Program-made: the position numbers and the translations under genes
Assembly: GCA_964244115.1 (NCBI GenBank)
Contig: CAXTHM010000051.1
Span: 1-29,654 of the forward strand
Reading direction: 5' to 3'
Length of the DNA stretch: 29,654 nt
From: CADCWK01 sp964244115
GTDB taxonomy: Bacteria; Chloroflexota; Chloroflexia; Thermomicrobiales; UBA6265
The notes under the pieces: generated by a model
Told to the model about the DNA's origin: nothing
Seen by the model: only the letters and a program-made list of their open reading frames with translations
Databases searched by the model: none
Part shown: in pieces, positions 14,811 through 22,952 of the stretch
How the letters are laid out: each line of letters opens with the position of its first letter
Numbering within the stretch: the first letter of the stretch is position 1

Positions 14811-15341
14811 CTACCGCCGGGCATTGAGCGCCGGCCGCGTTGGCCGGACGCGACGACGAACATTCGCCGGCCGCGCGATCCCCCGGCCAGCCGTCGGCCG
14901 CAACCCCTGGATCTCGCGGTGGAGTTCGTCGATGTCCTTGAACGAGCGGTAGACCGACGCGAACCGGATGTAGGCCACCTCATCCAGGCCCCTCAGTTCC
15001 CGCAACACCAAATCGCCGATCAGCGTCGAAGGCACCTCGGGCACGTTCTTCGCCAGCAGGTCCGACTCGATCCGGGTGATCGCCGCCTCGACGTCCGCCT
15101 CGGGCACCGCCCGTTTCGTCAGCGCGACCCGCATCTTCTGCCGCAGCTTCTCCGGGCTGAACTCCTCCCGCCGCCCATCCTTCTTGACGACCATCAGACC
15201 ACCGCCCTCGACCCGCTCGTAGGTCGTGAAGCGACGGTGGCAGGTCAGGCACTCACGCCGCCGGCGGATCACGCCACCGGCGCCCTGCTCGCGACTGTCA
15301 AGGACGCGGGAATCTCTGGTCTGGCAGAAGGGGCAGCGCAT
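14811..15341 (-). CDS. nrdR: Transcriptional repressor NrdR
   Basis: This 176-aa repressor of ribonucleotide reductase genes senses ATP/dATP and binds NrdR boxes. A zinc ribbon is formed by Cys3, Cys6, Cys31 and Cys34 (MRCPFC and CLTCHRRFTTYE). An ATP-cone follows at about 49-139, with VVKKDGRREEFSPEKL and the helix VAYIRFASVYRSFKDIDE. The tail after residue 150 is Arg/Pro-rich and longer than the usual protein of about 150 aa. It lies behind ftsZ but is separated from it by a hairpin with a T-run, so it probably has its own promoter or depends on read-through. No nrd genes or boxes are in the window. Confidence 0.97.
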   Translation of the reverse strand: MRCPFCQTRDSRVLDSREQGAGGVIRRRRECLTCHRRFTTYERVEGGGLMVVKKDGRREEFSPEKLRQKMRVALTKRAVPEADVEAAITRIESDLLAKNVPEVPSTLIGDLVLRELRGLDEVAYIRFASVYRSFKDIDELHREIQGLRPTAGRGIARPANVRRRVRPTRPALNARR

Positions 15342-15373
15342 CGGTCAGGGCGTCCTGTCGAGATCGCTCGGGG

Positions 15374-15410
15374 GAGAAAAGGGACGGGACCGGCTGGCGG
15401 CCGGTCCCGT
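15374..15410 (-). terminator. Rho-independent terminator of ftsZ
   Basis: An 11-bp perfect stem (ACGGGACCGGC, 5-nt loop, GCCGGTCCCGT at 15384-15410) begins 12 nt after the ftsZ stop. On the minus strand it is followed by CCCTTTTCTCC. It is the clearest intrinsic terminator in the window. Confidence 0.85.
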
Positions 15411-15421
15411 TGGGTGCGTCG

Positions 15422-16837
15422 CTACCGGTCGCGGAGGAACCGGATGATCGCGGCATCGTTGCCCCAGTCATCGTCTGGCATCACCGGCTGGGCCTGCTGC
15501 TGCCGGGAGGCCGGCCGCTGCTGGCGCTCCTGGCGCTCAGGACGTTCCTGCCGGTCCTGGCGCTCCGGTCGGTAGGCCGGCTCCTGGCGCGGAGCGGGCT
15601 CCTGCCGATAGCCGGGGTCCTGCCGATACGGGTCACGGTTGTAGGCGTCGCGACCGTACGGCTCCGGCTGGATCGGCTGGCGCGCCTGGCCGACCGGCTG
15701 CCGATAGCCGCCGGTGCGCTGAACGGGCTGCTGATTAGCGGTATCGTCGAACCCGGTCGCGATCAGCGTGATCGTGACCGCGTCGCCAAGCGACTCGTCG
15801 ATGCTCGTGCCGTAGATGATCTCGGCGTCCTCGTCGGCGGCGGCGCGGATCACCTCGGCGGCCTCGCTGGTCTCGAACAGCGTCAGATCGCTGCCGCCGG
15901 TGATGTTGTAGAGCACCCCGGTCGCGCCCTGGATGTTCATCTCCAGCAGCGGGCTCTCGATCGCCTCGCGGGCGGCGTCGACGCAGCGGGTCTCGCCCCG
16001 GCCATGGCCGATCGCCATCAGCGCCGAGCCAGCGTCCTGCATGATCGTCTTGACGTCGGCGAAGTCCAGGTTGATGATCCCCGGCTTCGTGATCAGGTCC
16101 GAGATCCCGGCGATGCCCTGGCGGAGCACGTCGTCGGCGATCCGGAAGGCCTCGGTGATCGGCGTCTTCGGGTCGACCATCCGGAGCAGGCTCTCGTTCG
16201 GGATCGTGATCAGCGCGTCGACGACGTCCCGCAGGGCCGCGATGCCCTCCTCGGCCGACCGGCGACGGCGCGTGCCCTCGAACTCGAACGGCTTCGTCAC
16301 GACCGCGACGGTCAGCGCCCCAGCTGCCTTGGCGATCTTGGCCAGGACGGGCGACGCACCGGTCCCCGTCCCGCCGCCCATGCCGGCCGTGATGAAGACC
16401 ATGTCGCTGCCGCGGAGGATCTCGTCGAGGCTCTCGGCGCTCTCCTCGGCGGCGCGATGGCCGACCTCGGGTCGCCCACCGGCACCGAGCCCCTTGGTCA
16501 GCTTGTCGCCGATCCGGACGGCGATCGGCGCCTGGCTGTTGAGCAGGGCCTGGGCGTCCGTATTGACGGCGACGAACTCGACCCCGTCGACGCCGGACAG
16601 CACCATCCGGTTGACGGCGTTGCCGCCCGCCCCGCCGACGCCGATCACCTTGATCCGGGCGAAGGCGTCGAGCATCGTGTCGAAGTCGCTGAACGGCGAG
16701 TCGCTCGGCTCATCCATGTCGTCGAAGGTGCTCATCGGCGGTTGCGGGGCCGCGCGGCGTGACGTGCCGGGGGGCGATGACGCTCCGTGGACCCGGATGC
16801 CCTGACCCCGGCCCGGTGTCTGCCCACGTGGTTGCAT
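15422..16837 (-). CDS. ftsZ: Cell division protein FtsZ
   Basis: This tubulin-like GTPase forms the division ring. It is 471 aa from the ATG with AGGGAAGG about 10 nt upstream; a later ATG at 16735 has no ribosome site. Residues 1-60 are a Pro/Arg-rich then acidic N-terminal extension. The GTPase core begins at 61 with ARIKVIGVGGAGGNAV. The tubulin signature GGGTGTG is at 154-160, and the catalytic T7 loop is in NLDFADVKTIM. A disordered linker of about 90 residues rich in Arg, Gln, Glu and Pro follows, and the C-terminal peptide ends IIRFLRDR, the tail that normally binds FtsA or other tethers. No ftsA or ftsQ lies upstream. It follows ddl after 311 bp that hold a possible promoter and leader hairpin. 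Confidence 0.98.
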   Translation of the reverse strand: MQPRGQTPGRGQGIRVHGASSPPGTSRRAAPQPPMSTFDDMDEPSDSPFSDFDTMLDAFARIKVIGVGGAGGNAVNRMVLSGVDGVEFVAVNTDAQALLNSQAPIAVRIGDKLTKGLGAGGRPEVGHRAAEESAESLDEILRGSDMVFITAGMGGGTGTGASPVLAKIAKAAGALTVAVVTKPFEFEGTRRRRSAEEGIAALRDVVDALITIPNESLLRMVDPKTPITEAFRIADDVLRQGIAGISDLITKPGIINLDFADVKTIMQDAGSALMAIGHGRGETRCVDAAREAIESPLLEMNIQGATGVLYNITGGSDLTLFETSEAAEVIRAAADEDAEIIYGTSIDESLGDAVTITLIATGFDDTANQQPVQRTGGYRQPVGQARQPIQPEPYGRDAYNRDPYRQDPGYRQEPAPRQEPAYRPERQDRQERPERQERQQRPASRQQQAQPVMPDDDWGNDAAIIRFLRDR

Positions 16838-16900
16838 CGTTCTCGTTACCTTCCCTGACCAACGCCGCTCGCGTGCCAGCCGGCATGCGGCCTTCTCAGT

Positions 16901-16934
16901 GAAACCGAAACGGGCCGCGTCGCGCGTGGCCCGT
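16901..16934 (-). terminator. Leader hairpin with U-rich tail before ftsZ (possible attenuator or ddl terminator)
   Basis: ACGGGCC and GGCCCGT (about 16910-16934), with a further GCG/CGC pairing, form a stem. On the minus strand it is followed by TTCGGTTTC. It is 215 nt after the ddl stop and about 65 nt before the ftsZ start. It could end ddl transcripts or control ftsZ transcripts that start near 17058. Confidence 0.4.
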
Positions 16935-17064
16935 CGTGGTACTACCTGCCTGGAGCCATTGCCAGCCATTCCCCGGAGGCGGACCCGCCGCTCTGGCGGG
17001 CCGCTGGCAAACCGATCGACGTGCGTGGATGGGTTGCCTCTGGGGAGCAATGGAGATCCGCGGG

Positions 17065-17073
17065 AGTATACCA
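17065..17073 (-). promoter_or_regulatory. Extended -10 box, candidate ftsZ promoter
   Basis: On the minus strand TGGTATACT is a good extended -10 element. No -35 close to consensus lies 16-18 nt upstream. It would start a leader of about 220 nt for ftsZ, independent of ddl. Confidence 0.4.
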
Positions 17074-17148
17074 GCATTGCCCCGACGATCCGGACCGGCG
17101 GGCGTGGCCTGTCCCAATTGCGTCCGTTCACCCTGGGGAGGATGCCGG

Positions 17149-18283
17149 CTACCGGCGACCGTGCCGGTCGATGGCCAGCGCGACCAGCGAATCGACCAGC
17201 TCGGGCAGCGGCATCCCGCTCGCCTCCCAGAGCAAGGGGTACATGCTCGTGGCGGTGAAGCCGGGGATCGTGTTGGCCTCGTTGATCCAGACCTGGCCGG
17301 TCAGGCGCTCGACGAAGAAGTCGACCCGCGCCAGCCCGGCCAGGTCCAGTGCCCGAAACGCCTCGATCGCGACCCGCTGGATCTCGGCGACGGTCTCCGC
17401 CGGGAGGTCGGCCGGGATGATCAACTCGCTGCCATCGTCGACGTACTTGGCGTCGTAGTCGTAGAACTCGTTGGCCGGCACGATCTCCCCGACGACGCTG
17501 GCGATCGGGTCCTCGTTCCCCAGCACCGAGACCTCGACCTCCCGGACGTCGAAACCCCGCTCGATCAGGATGCGGCGGTCGTGATGGGCCGCGACCGTCA
17601 TCGCGTCCTCCAGCTCGGTCGGCCCGTGGACCTTGCTCACCCCGACGCTGCTCCCCATGTTGGCCGGCTTGACGAAGCACGGGTAGCCGATCCCGTCCGC
17701 GATCCGGTCGCCGACGGCGTCCGGGTCCGCCTGCCACTCTCGCCGCTGGACGAGCAGCCAGGGGACCTGCGGCAGTCCGGCCTGCGCCAGGACGGTCTTG
17801 GCCATNNNNNNNNNNGACCGACGAGCCAAGCACTCCGGAGCCGACGTAGGCCATCCCGGCCAGTTCCATCATGCCCTGGATCGTGCCGTCCTCCCCCCGT
17901 GGGCCGTGCAGGACCGGGAAGACGACGTCCACCTGCCCACCAACGACCTCACTGAATCCCGCCGTCATCGAACGGGCCTCGGGCAGTGGCGCCGGGGCGT
18001 AGCCGATGTAGATGCCCCCGAAATCCTCGGCCGTGGACGGGATCGTCTCGGCGATCGGGTGGAACAGCGGCGAGGTCGCGGTCAGCGCCGCCATCGGGTC
18101 GCCATCGGACAGCCAGCGGCCGTCCCGGGTGATGCCGATCGGGACGATCTCGTACCGGGCCGGGTCGAGCGCCCCGATCACCGTCTGGGCCGACCGGAGC
18201 GAGACATCGTGCTCGTCCGACTGCCCACCGAAGATCACCGCGACCCGAATCCGTCCGTCCGCCGCCTGCCCACCCTGACCCAT
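17149..18283 (-). CDS. ddl: D-alanine--D-alanine ligase (interrupted by assembly gap)
   Basis: This ATP-grasp enzyme makes D-Ala-D-Ala for the peptidoglycan stem peptide. The N-terminal part has FGGQSDEHDVSLRSA (usually EHEVS) and HGPRGEDGTIQGMMELAG. The C-terminal part has PCFVKPANMGSSVGVSKV, ARVDFFVE and the metal/ligand run INEANTIPGFTATSMYPLLW. Ten N at 17806-17815 break the frame just after YVGSGVLGSSV and before MAKTVLAQAGLP. The family normally has a GMDK-like stretch there, so the real gap is probably a multiple of three (about 9-15 nt) and the gene is intact, at about 378 aa. The start has GAGGGAG 5-6 nt upstream of the ATG. It lies between murCB and ftsZ. Confidence 0.95.
17806..17815. 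other. Assembly gap (10 N) inside ddl
   Basis: Ten undetermined bases. The translations on either side join in frame only if the true length is divisible by three, so 10 is a placeholder and not a real length. No base can be inferred. Confidence 0.99.
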
Positions 18284-18321
18284 CTGCTCTCCCTCGATGC
18301 CCGCCGATGACGTGAACGGAC

Positions 18322-18327
18322 ACTATA
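18322..18327 (-). promoter_or_regulatory. TATAGT -10-like box before ddl
   Basis: On the minus strand TATAGT lies about 38 nt upstream of the ddl start, with no clear -35 element. It follows 490 bp of repeat-filled spacer after murCB, where an own promoter for ddl would make sense. Confidence 0.3.
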
Positions 18328-18427
18328 GCCGTGCGTGTAACGGGATGGGAAGGCAGACGACGGCGCGGATCGGGCTCGTGATGCTGGATAGCTGCCGGGT
18401 GGTCGAGTGGTATCCATCCCGAGTTGC

Positions 18428-18533
18428 GCGGTGGCGGAGCAGACCTCTCCCCCAGCCGGGGTGAACCTGCTCGCTCTCCCGCCCCATGCGGCATCGGCTC
18501 GCAGGTGACCGGAGAGGGGAGCAGCGTCGCCCG
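18428..18533 (+). repeat. Interspersed repeat family A, copy A3
   Basis: The core starts CGCGGTGGCGGAGCAGACC, continues CTCTCCCCCAGCCGGGGTGAA, CTGCTCGCTC, GCAGGTGACC and ends GGAGAGGGGAGCAG. It has the same orientation as copies at 3701 and 27301. No ATACGG-type ends are found beside it. It sits in the 532-bp gap between murCB and ddl. Confidence 0.75.
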
Positions 18534-18664
18534 TCGAGCTTCACCACTTCACCGCTTCACATGAAAACCGCCGGAGCGAGGCGGAATTTCCATCAGGGTT
18601 GGTCGTTCTCCCCTTCTCCAGATCGTCTGACGACGGATCCCAGCGGCCGGTTCCGACCCAGCGT

Positions 18665-18773
18665 GTCCGCCTGTCACTCCTGAGCCGGATGGCTTCAGCC
18701 TCCGGTTACGCCGACCGACGAGATGGGAACGCCAGCCATTTCCGAGTTGCCGGGCGGCTTCAGCGCCCGGTCC
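18665..18773 (+). repeat. Interspersed repeat family B, copy B2
   Basis: This is the same plan as the copy at 14681: GTCCGCCTGTCACTCCTGAG, a first degenerate hairpin (18683-18706), a spacer, then the perfect 7-bp stem CCGGGCG-GCTTCAG-CGCCCGG at 18750-18770. It is 43 nt downstream of the murCB stop on the minus strand. Confidence 0.75.
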
Positions 18774-18815
18774 ACGACCAGCGCAACTACGCGCCCCGGC
18801 CGCACAACACGCGTC

Positions 18816-21260
18816 CTACTCGCCGTCATCCGCCGAAAACCGCTCGACCTCGACCCGCAGTTCGATCCCGTCCCGCTGCCGGATCGTCTCCTGGGCGTGG
18901 CGGATCAGCCCGCGCACATCGGCGGCGGTCGCCCGGTCGGTGTTGACGATCCAGTTGGCGTGCTTGGGGGAGAACTGCGCCCCACCGACCCGGTAGCCCT
19001 TGAGCCCGGCCGCCTCGATCAGGCGACCGGCGTAGTCGCCTGGCGGGTTGGCGAAGACGGAGCCGGCGCAGGCTCCGGTCGGCTGGGTCTCCCGTCGGAA
19101 GCGGGCGTGATCGTCGGCGAGGGCGACCAGGGTGACGGGGTCCGCCTTCGGGAGCCGGAACGTGGCGCTGAGGACGACCTCGGTTCGAGGTCGGGCAGCG
19201 GACTTGATCCCGGTGTGGCGGTAGCTCGCCTCCATCCAGCCAGCCAGTTCGTCCCGGACTTCGCCGTCGGCGCCGAGCAGCCGGACCGATTCGAGGTGGT
19301 CCTTGAGCTCGGTCCCGTGGGCGCCGGCGTTGTTGACGGTGGCGCCGCCGACGGTGCCCGGCAGCCCGACGCCCCAGTCCAGCCCCGCCCAGCCGCGCTC
19401 GGCCGCGTAGCGACCGGTCCAGGACAGCGGCGCCTGGGCGCCGACCGTGAGCCGGACGCTGTCGCCGCGGTCCTCGACCTCGACCAGCCCGTCGGCCCGC
19501 TCGCCGGGAGTCCGGGCGAGGACGACCAGTCCGCGGATGCCCTCGTCCGGGATCAACATGTTGCTGCCGCCGCCGAAGACCGTGACCGGCACCCCCTGCT
19601 CGCGTCCCCAGCGCACTGCGGCGATGAGGTCATCCGTGTTGGCCGCCCGGATCAGCACATCGGCCGGACCACCGATCCGCCAGGTGGTGTAGAGACTCAT
19701 CGGTGCCTGCCGCTGGAGCTTCAGACCACCCGTGCCCGGCACCGTCTCGGCGGCGGCGCGAGGCGTCCGTGCGGCCGGCCGAGCGGGCGTGGCGACGGCC
19801 GGAGCCGATCCAGAGGACGCGTCGCCCGGACCAGGACCGGTAGGTGTTCCCTCGGCGTCTTCGGTGAGCCGCTGCAGGACCAGTGGGCCGAGTGAGGTGA
19901 CCGTCCCGGCGCCGACGGTGAGCAGCACGTCGCCTGCTACGAGCCGCGAGACGAGCCGCTCAGCCGCCTCGGAGACGCTGCCGCCCGCGACGGCGGCGGG
20001 AACCAGATCGACCAACTGCTCGGCGGTGACGCCAAGGGTATCGGTCTCCCGGGCGGCGTAGATGTCGAGCACGACGGCGAGGTCGGCCGGAGCCAGCGCC
20101 GCCGCGAAGTCGGCCAGGAGGGCGTGGGTCCGGGAGTAGGTGTGGGGCTGGAAGGCGACCACGATCCGGCGGCCGGGGAAGCGCGAGCGAGCCGCGGCGA
20201 TCGTGGCGGCGACCTCCTTCGGGTGGTGGGCGTAATCGTCGATCACCGTCACGCCGGCGGCATCGCCCTTGGGCTCGAAGCGACGGCCAATCCCGGAGTA
20301 CGTCCCCAGCGCGGCGGCGGCGGCGGCCGGGTCATGCCCCAGCGCGACCAGGACCGCGAGCGCGGCCAGCGCGTTGCGGGCATTATGGGTGCCGGGGACC
20401 TGGAGGGTCAGTGCGTACCGCTCGCCGTCCGGTGCCTGGGCCAGCCAGCCGGCATCGCCGGGGACCAGCCGCCAGTCGCTCCCCGCACCCTCGCCGAAGG
20501 TGACGACCGAACGTTCCGAGAGGTCCGCCTTCGACGCGACCCGGGCGGCGCCCTCGTCATCGGACGCGATCACCAATGTGCCGCCGGGCCGGAGCTGCCC
20601 GATGAAGTCGACGAACGCCTGGTCGTAGGTGGCCTGGTCGGGGAACAGGTCGGGGTGGTCGTAGTCGACGTTGTTGACGATGGCGATGTCGGGGTGGAGC
20701 TGGAGGAACGAGTAGTCGTACTCGTCCGCCTCGACGACCATCTCCTCACCACTCCCGGCGGCGGCATTGGTCCCGGTCCGGCCGATCACCGCGCCGACGG
20801 CGTAGGATGGGTCGGCCCCGAGCGCCCCGAGCGCGACGACGAGCATCCCGCTGGTCGTCGACTTGCCGTGGGAGCCCGACACCGCGACCCCACGGCGGGC
20901 GTCGCTCAGCATCCCGAGCAGCCGGGCCCGCTTGATCACCGGCACCCCGTTCGCCTCGGCGGCCTGGACCTCGGCATTGGCGCCCCGGATCGCGGCCGTG
21001 ATGACCACCAGTTGTGCCGCCCCGGCCAGTGTGGCGTCGTCGTGCCCGACCGAGACGGCGATCCCCTCCGAGAGCAGCGCATCGGTGATCTCCGACGCCG
21101 TCGAGTCGGAACCGGAGACCACGTAGCCCCAGCGATGCAGCAGCCGGGCCAGACCGCTCATGCCGATCCCGCCGATCCCGACGAAGTGGATCGCGCTGCC
21201 CGGCAACGGCAGCCCCACTGTGGACTCAGGGGCGGAGGTGGCAGTCATGGGATCAGTCAT
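18816..21260 (-). CDS. murC/murB: MurC-MurB fusion: UDP-MurNAc--L-alanine ligase / UDP-N-acetylenolpyruvoylglucosamine reductase
   Basis: This single 814-aa frame holds two consecutive peptidoglycan precursor enzymes. Residues 1 to about 470 are MurC: GIGGIGMSG at 29-36, the P-loop GSHGKSTT at 129-136, IVNNVDYDHPD and the family motif IDDYAHHPKEV. A Pro/Ala/Thr-rich linker (about 475-510) follows. MurB spans about 515-814, with YTTWRIGGPAD at 524-534, VFGGGSNML, the FAD-site run GVGLPGTVGGATVNNAGAHG, the catalytic-serine block AGSVFANP (Ser734) and KHANWIVN. MurB makes the UDP-MurNAc that MurC charges with L-Ala. GGAGG stands about 11 nt before the ATG. It lies after murD, separated by 186 bp with a family B hairpin. 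No stop or frameshift lies between the halves. Confidence 0.96.
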   Translation of the reverse strand: MTDPMTATSAPESTVGLPLPGSAIHFVGIGGIGMSGLARLLHRWGYVVSGSDSTASEITDALLSEGIAVSVGHDDATLAGAAQLVVITAAIRGANAEVQAAEANGVPVIKRARLLGMLSDARRGVAVSGSHGKSTTSGMLVVALGALGADPSYAVGAVIGRTGTNAAAGSGEEMVVEADEYDYSFLQLHPDIAIVNNVDYDHPDLFPDQATYDQAFVDFIGQLRPGGTLVIASDDEGAARVASKADLSERSVVTFGEGAGSDWRLVPGDAGWLAQAPDGERYALTLQVPGTHNARNALAALAVLVALGHDPAAAAAALGTYSGIGRRFEPKGDAAGVTVIDDYAHHPKEVAATIAAARSRFPGRRIVVAFQPHTYSRTHALLADFAAALAPADLAVVLDIYAARETDTLGVTAEQLVDLVPAAVAGGSVSEAAERLVSRLVAGDVLLTVGAGTVTSLGPLVLQRLTEDAEGTPTGPGPGDASSGSAPAVATPARPAARTPRAAAETVPGTGGLKLQRQAPMSLYTTWRIGGPADVLIRAANTDDLIAAVRWGREQGVPVTVFGGGSNMLIPDEGIRGLVVLARTPGERADGLVEVEDRGDSVRLTVGAQAPLSWTGRYAAERGWAGLDWGVGLPGTVGGATVNNAGAHGTELKDHLESVRLLGADGEVRDELAGWMEASYRHTGIKSAARPRTEVVLSATFRLPKADPVTLVALADDHARFRRETQPTGACAGSVFANPPGDYAGRLIEAAGLKGYRVGGAQFSPKHANWIVNTDRATAADVRGLIRHAQETIRQRDGIELRVEVERFSADDGE

Positions 21261-21346
21261 TGGGACAGTGACCTCCGAGTTAAGAGCATGTGTCGTTGCC
21301 TACGGTCCCGCTGGTGGCGGAAAGGACGCTGACCATTTTTGCGTTG

Positions 21347-21367
21347 CCGGGCGGCTTTAGCGCCCGG
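21347..21367 (+). repeat. Interspersed repeat family B, single hairpin (copy B3)
   Basis: A perfect CCGGGCG-GCTTTAG-CGCCCGG stem lies between murD and murCB, 80 nt after the murD stop on the minus strand. The flanks GCGTTG and GTCC also match the other copies. It may mark a processed or attenuated point inside the operon. Confidence 0.7.
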
Positions 21368-21446
21368 TCCCGGCCGCCCGATTGCTGACGTCGCCGCCGA
21401 TAGGGGATCGCGATTTGAGCGGATGCTCCCGTGAGGCCGAGTGAGC

Positions 21447-22904
21447 CTACTGGCCCGATTCGCAGATCTCATGGATGCGGCGAACGGCGGCGCGGAACTG
21501 CTCGCCGCGGTCGAACTCGTCCCGGAACAGCCCGAAGGACGCGCAGCCGGGCGAGAGCAGCACGACATCGCCAGGCAACGACGAGCGGTGAGCGGTCAGG
21601 GCGGCGTCGAGGATCGACTGGTACGGGCCGTGAGGCCGGCCCCCGCTCGCGACGATCGCCTCGCGGAGCCCGGCCGTCGCCGAGCCGTCGAGGAGATGGA
21701 TTGATCGGGTGCCCCGGGCGACCGCCGCGGCCAGCCCCGAGAGGTCGACCGCCTTGTCAGCCCCGCCGCCGATCCAGTGGACCCGCTGACCCGGGAACGC
21801 CGTCAGGGCCGAGATCGCCGCCGCCGGTGCGGTCGCGGTCGTGTCGTTGATGTAACGGACGCCGGCGACGGTGCCGACCTCCTCCATCCGGTGCGGGACG
21901 CCGGGGAACTCGCCGAGCGCCGACCGCATCACGATGTCGCGGACGCTGAGGGACCGACCGACCGCGAGCGCCGCCAGGGCGTTGCGGGCACCGTGGTCGC
22001 CGGCCAGCGCCAGGCCGCCCGGCCGCCGAACGCGCAGCTCGCCGTCCTCGTCCCGGACCACGCAGTCGTCGCCGGACAGCCACGCTCCGGGCATCCCGTC
22101 GTCATGCAGACCGAAGGGGATCACCGACGCCGCCGTCATCCCGGCCCCGCCCCAGACCCGGTCGTCGTCCCGGTTGAGGATCGCCGTCTGGCCGGGCCGC
22201 TGGGAGACAAGCAGGCCGAGCTTGGTCGCGGCGTAGTCATCGTAGTCGTCGTAGGTGTTGAGGTGGTCCGGGCTGATGTTCGTGATCACGGCGATCTGCG
22301 GAGCCAGCCCGTGCTCGATCAGCGACTCGATCTGCCATGACGACAGCTCGACGACGACCGGCGCCTCGGGCGTGAGCTGGTCGAGCTGGGCCAGCGCCGA
22401 GATACCCATGTTGCCAGCCAGGACCGTGCCGGGGAACTCATCACGGAGCAGGTGGGCGATCAGCGTCGAGGTGGTCGTCTTGCCCTTGGTCCCGGTCACG
22501 CCGACGATCGGGGCGCGGCTGGCCCGGAAGAACAGGCTCATCTCCATCTCGACCGGGACGCCCTCGCTCCGGGCCAGTTCGAGCAGCGGCGCCCGCCGTG
22601 GGATGGCCGGGTTCCGGACGATCATGTCGGCCCCACTCGCCCGGAAATCCGCCTCGTCATGCCCCCCTAGCACCAGCCGGACCGGCAGCCCGTCCAGGCC
22701 CCGCAGCGCCTCCGCGAGGTGCTCGGCGCTCTTGCCGTCGGTGGCGGTCACGATGGCGCCCTGCCCGACCAGCCACCGGATCACGCCGACGCCGCCGCCA
22801 CGGGTACCGATCCCCATGACCGTCACCCGTTTGCCCGCGAGCGAAGGCATCCCAGGATTGGCACCGACGGCCTGATTGGATCCGTTGGGTTCAGCATTCG
22901 ACAT
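21447..22904 (-). CDS. murD: UDP-N-acetylmuramoylalanine--D-glutamate ligase
   Basis: This cytoplasmic ATP-dependent ligase adds D-Glu to UDP-MurNAc-L-Ala. It is 485 aa, slightly longer than usual because of a 20-residue polar N-terminal extension. The N-terminal nucleotide-binding domain starts KRVTVMGIGTRGGGVG. The ATP loop GVTGTKGKTTT is at 145-155. The central domain has ELSSWQIE (often SSFQL) and VITNISPDHLNTYDDYDDYAATK. The C-terminal domain carries YINDTTATAP and IHWIGGGADKAVD-type sequence. CGAGAG about 8 nt upstream supports the start. It lies 48 bp after mraY in the same direction. ftsW and murG, which commonly follow murD, are not here. Confidence 0.97.
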   Translation of the reverse strand: MSNAEPNGSNQAVGANPGMPSLAGKRVTVMGIGTRGGGVGVIRWLVGQGAIVTATDGKSAEHLAEALRGLDGLPVRLVLGGHDEADFRASGADMIVRNPAIPRRAPLLELARSEGVPVEMEMSLFFRASRAPIVGVTGTKGKTTTSTLIAHLLRDEFPGTVLAGNMGISALAQLDQLTPEAPVVVELSSWQIESLIEHGLAPQIAVITNISPDHLNTYDDYDDYAATKLGLLVSQRPGQTAILNRDDDRVWGGAGMTAASVIPFGLHDDGMPGAWLSGDDCVVRDEDGELRVRRPGGLALAGDHGARNALAALAVGRSLSVRDIVMRSALGEFPGVPHRMEEVGTVAGVRYINDTTATAPAAAISALTAFPGQRVHWIGGGADKAVDLSGLAAAVARGTRSIHLLDGSATAGLREAIVASGGRPHGPYQSILDAALTAHRSSLPGDVVLLSPGCASFGLFRDEFDRGEQFRAAVRRIHEICESGQ

Positions 22905-22952
22905 CGTGCATCTCTCGTGCGGAGCTCATCGGCGGACGTCAGGTGTCGAGGG

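Noticed and set aside
15410..16762. Long plus-strand open frame opposite ftsZ
   Set aside because: It is antisense to an unmistakable ftsZ, with shadow-type composition and no family motifs.
16920..16955. T-box-like string before ftsZ (minus strand AGGTAGTACCACG next to a hairpin)
   Set aside because: The invariant UGGN that pairs with the tRNA end reads UAGU, no specifier stem is evident, and ftsZ is not a T-box target. Kept only as a general leader-hairpin observation.
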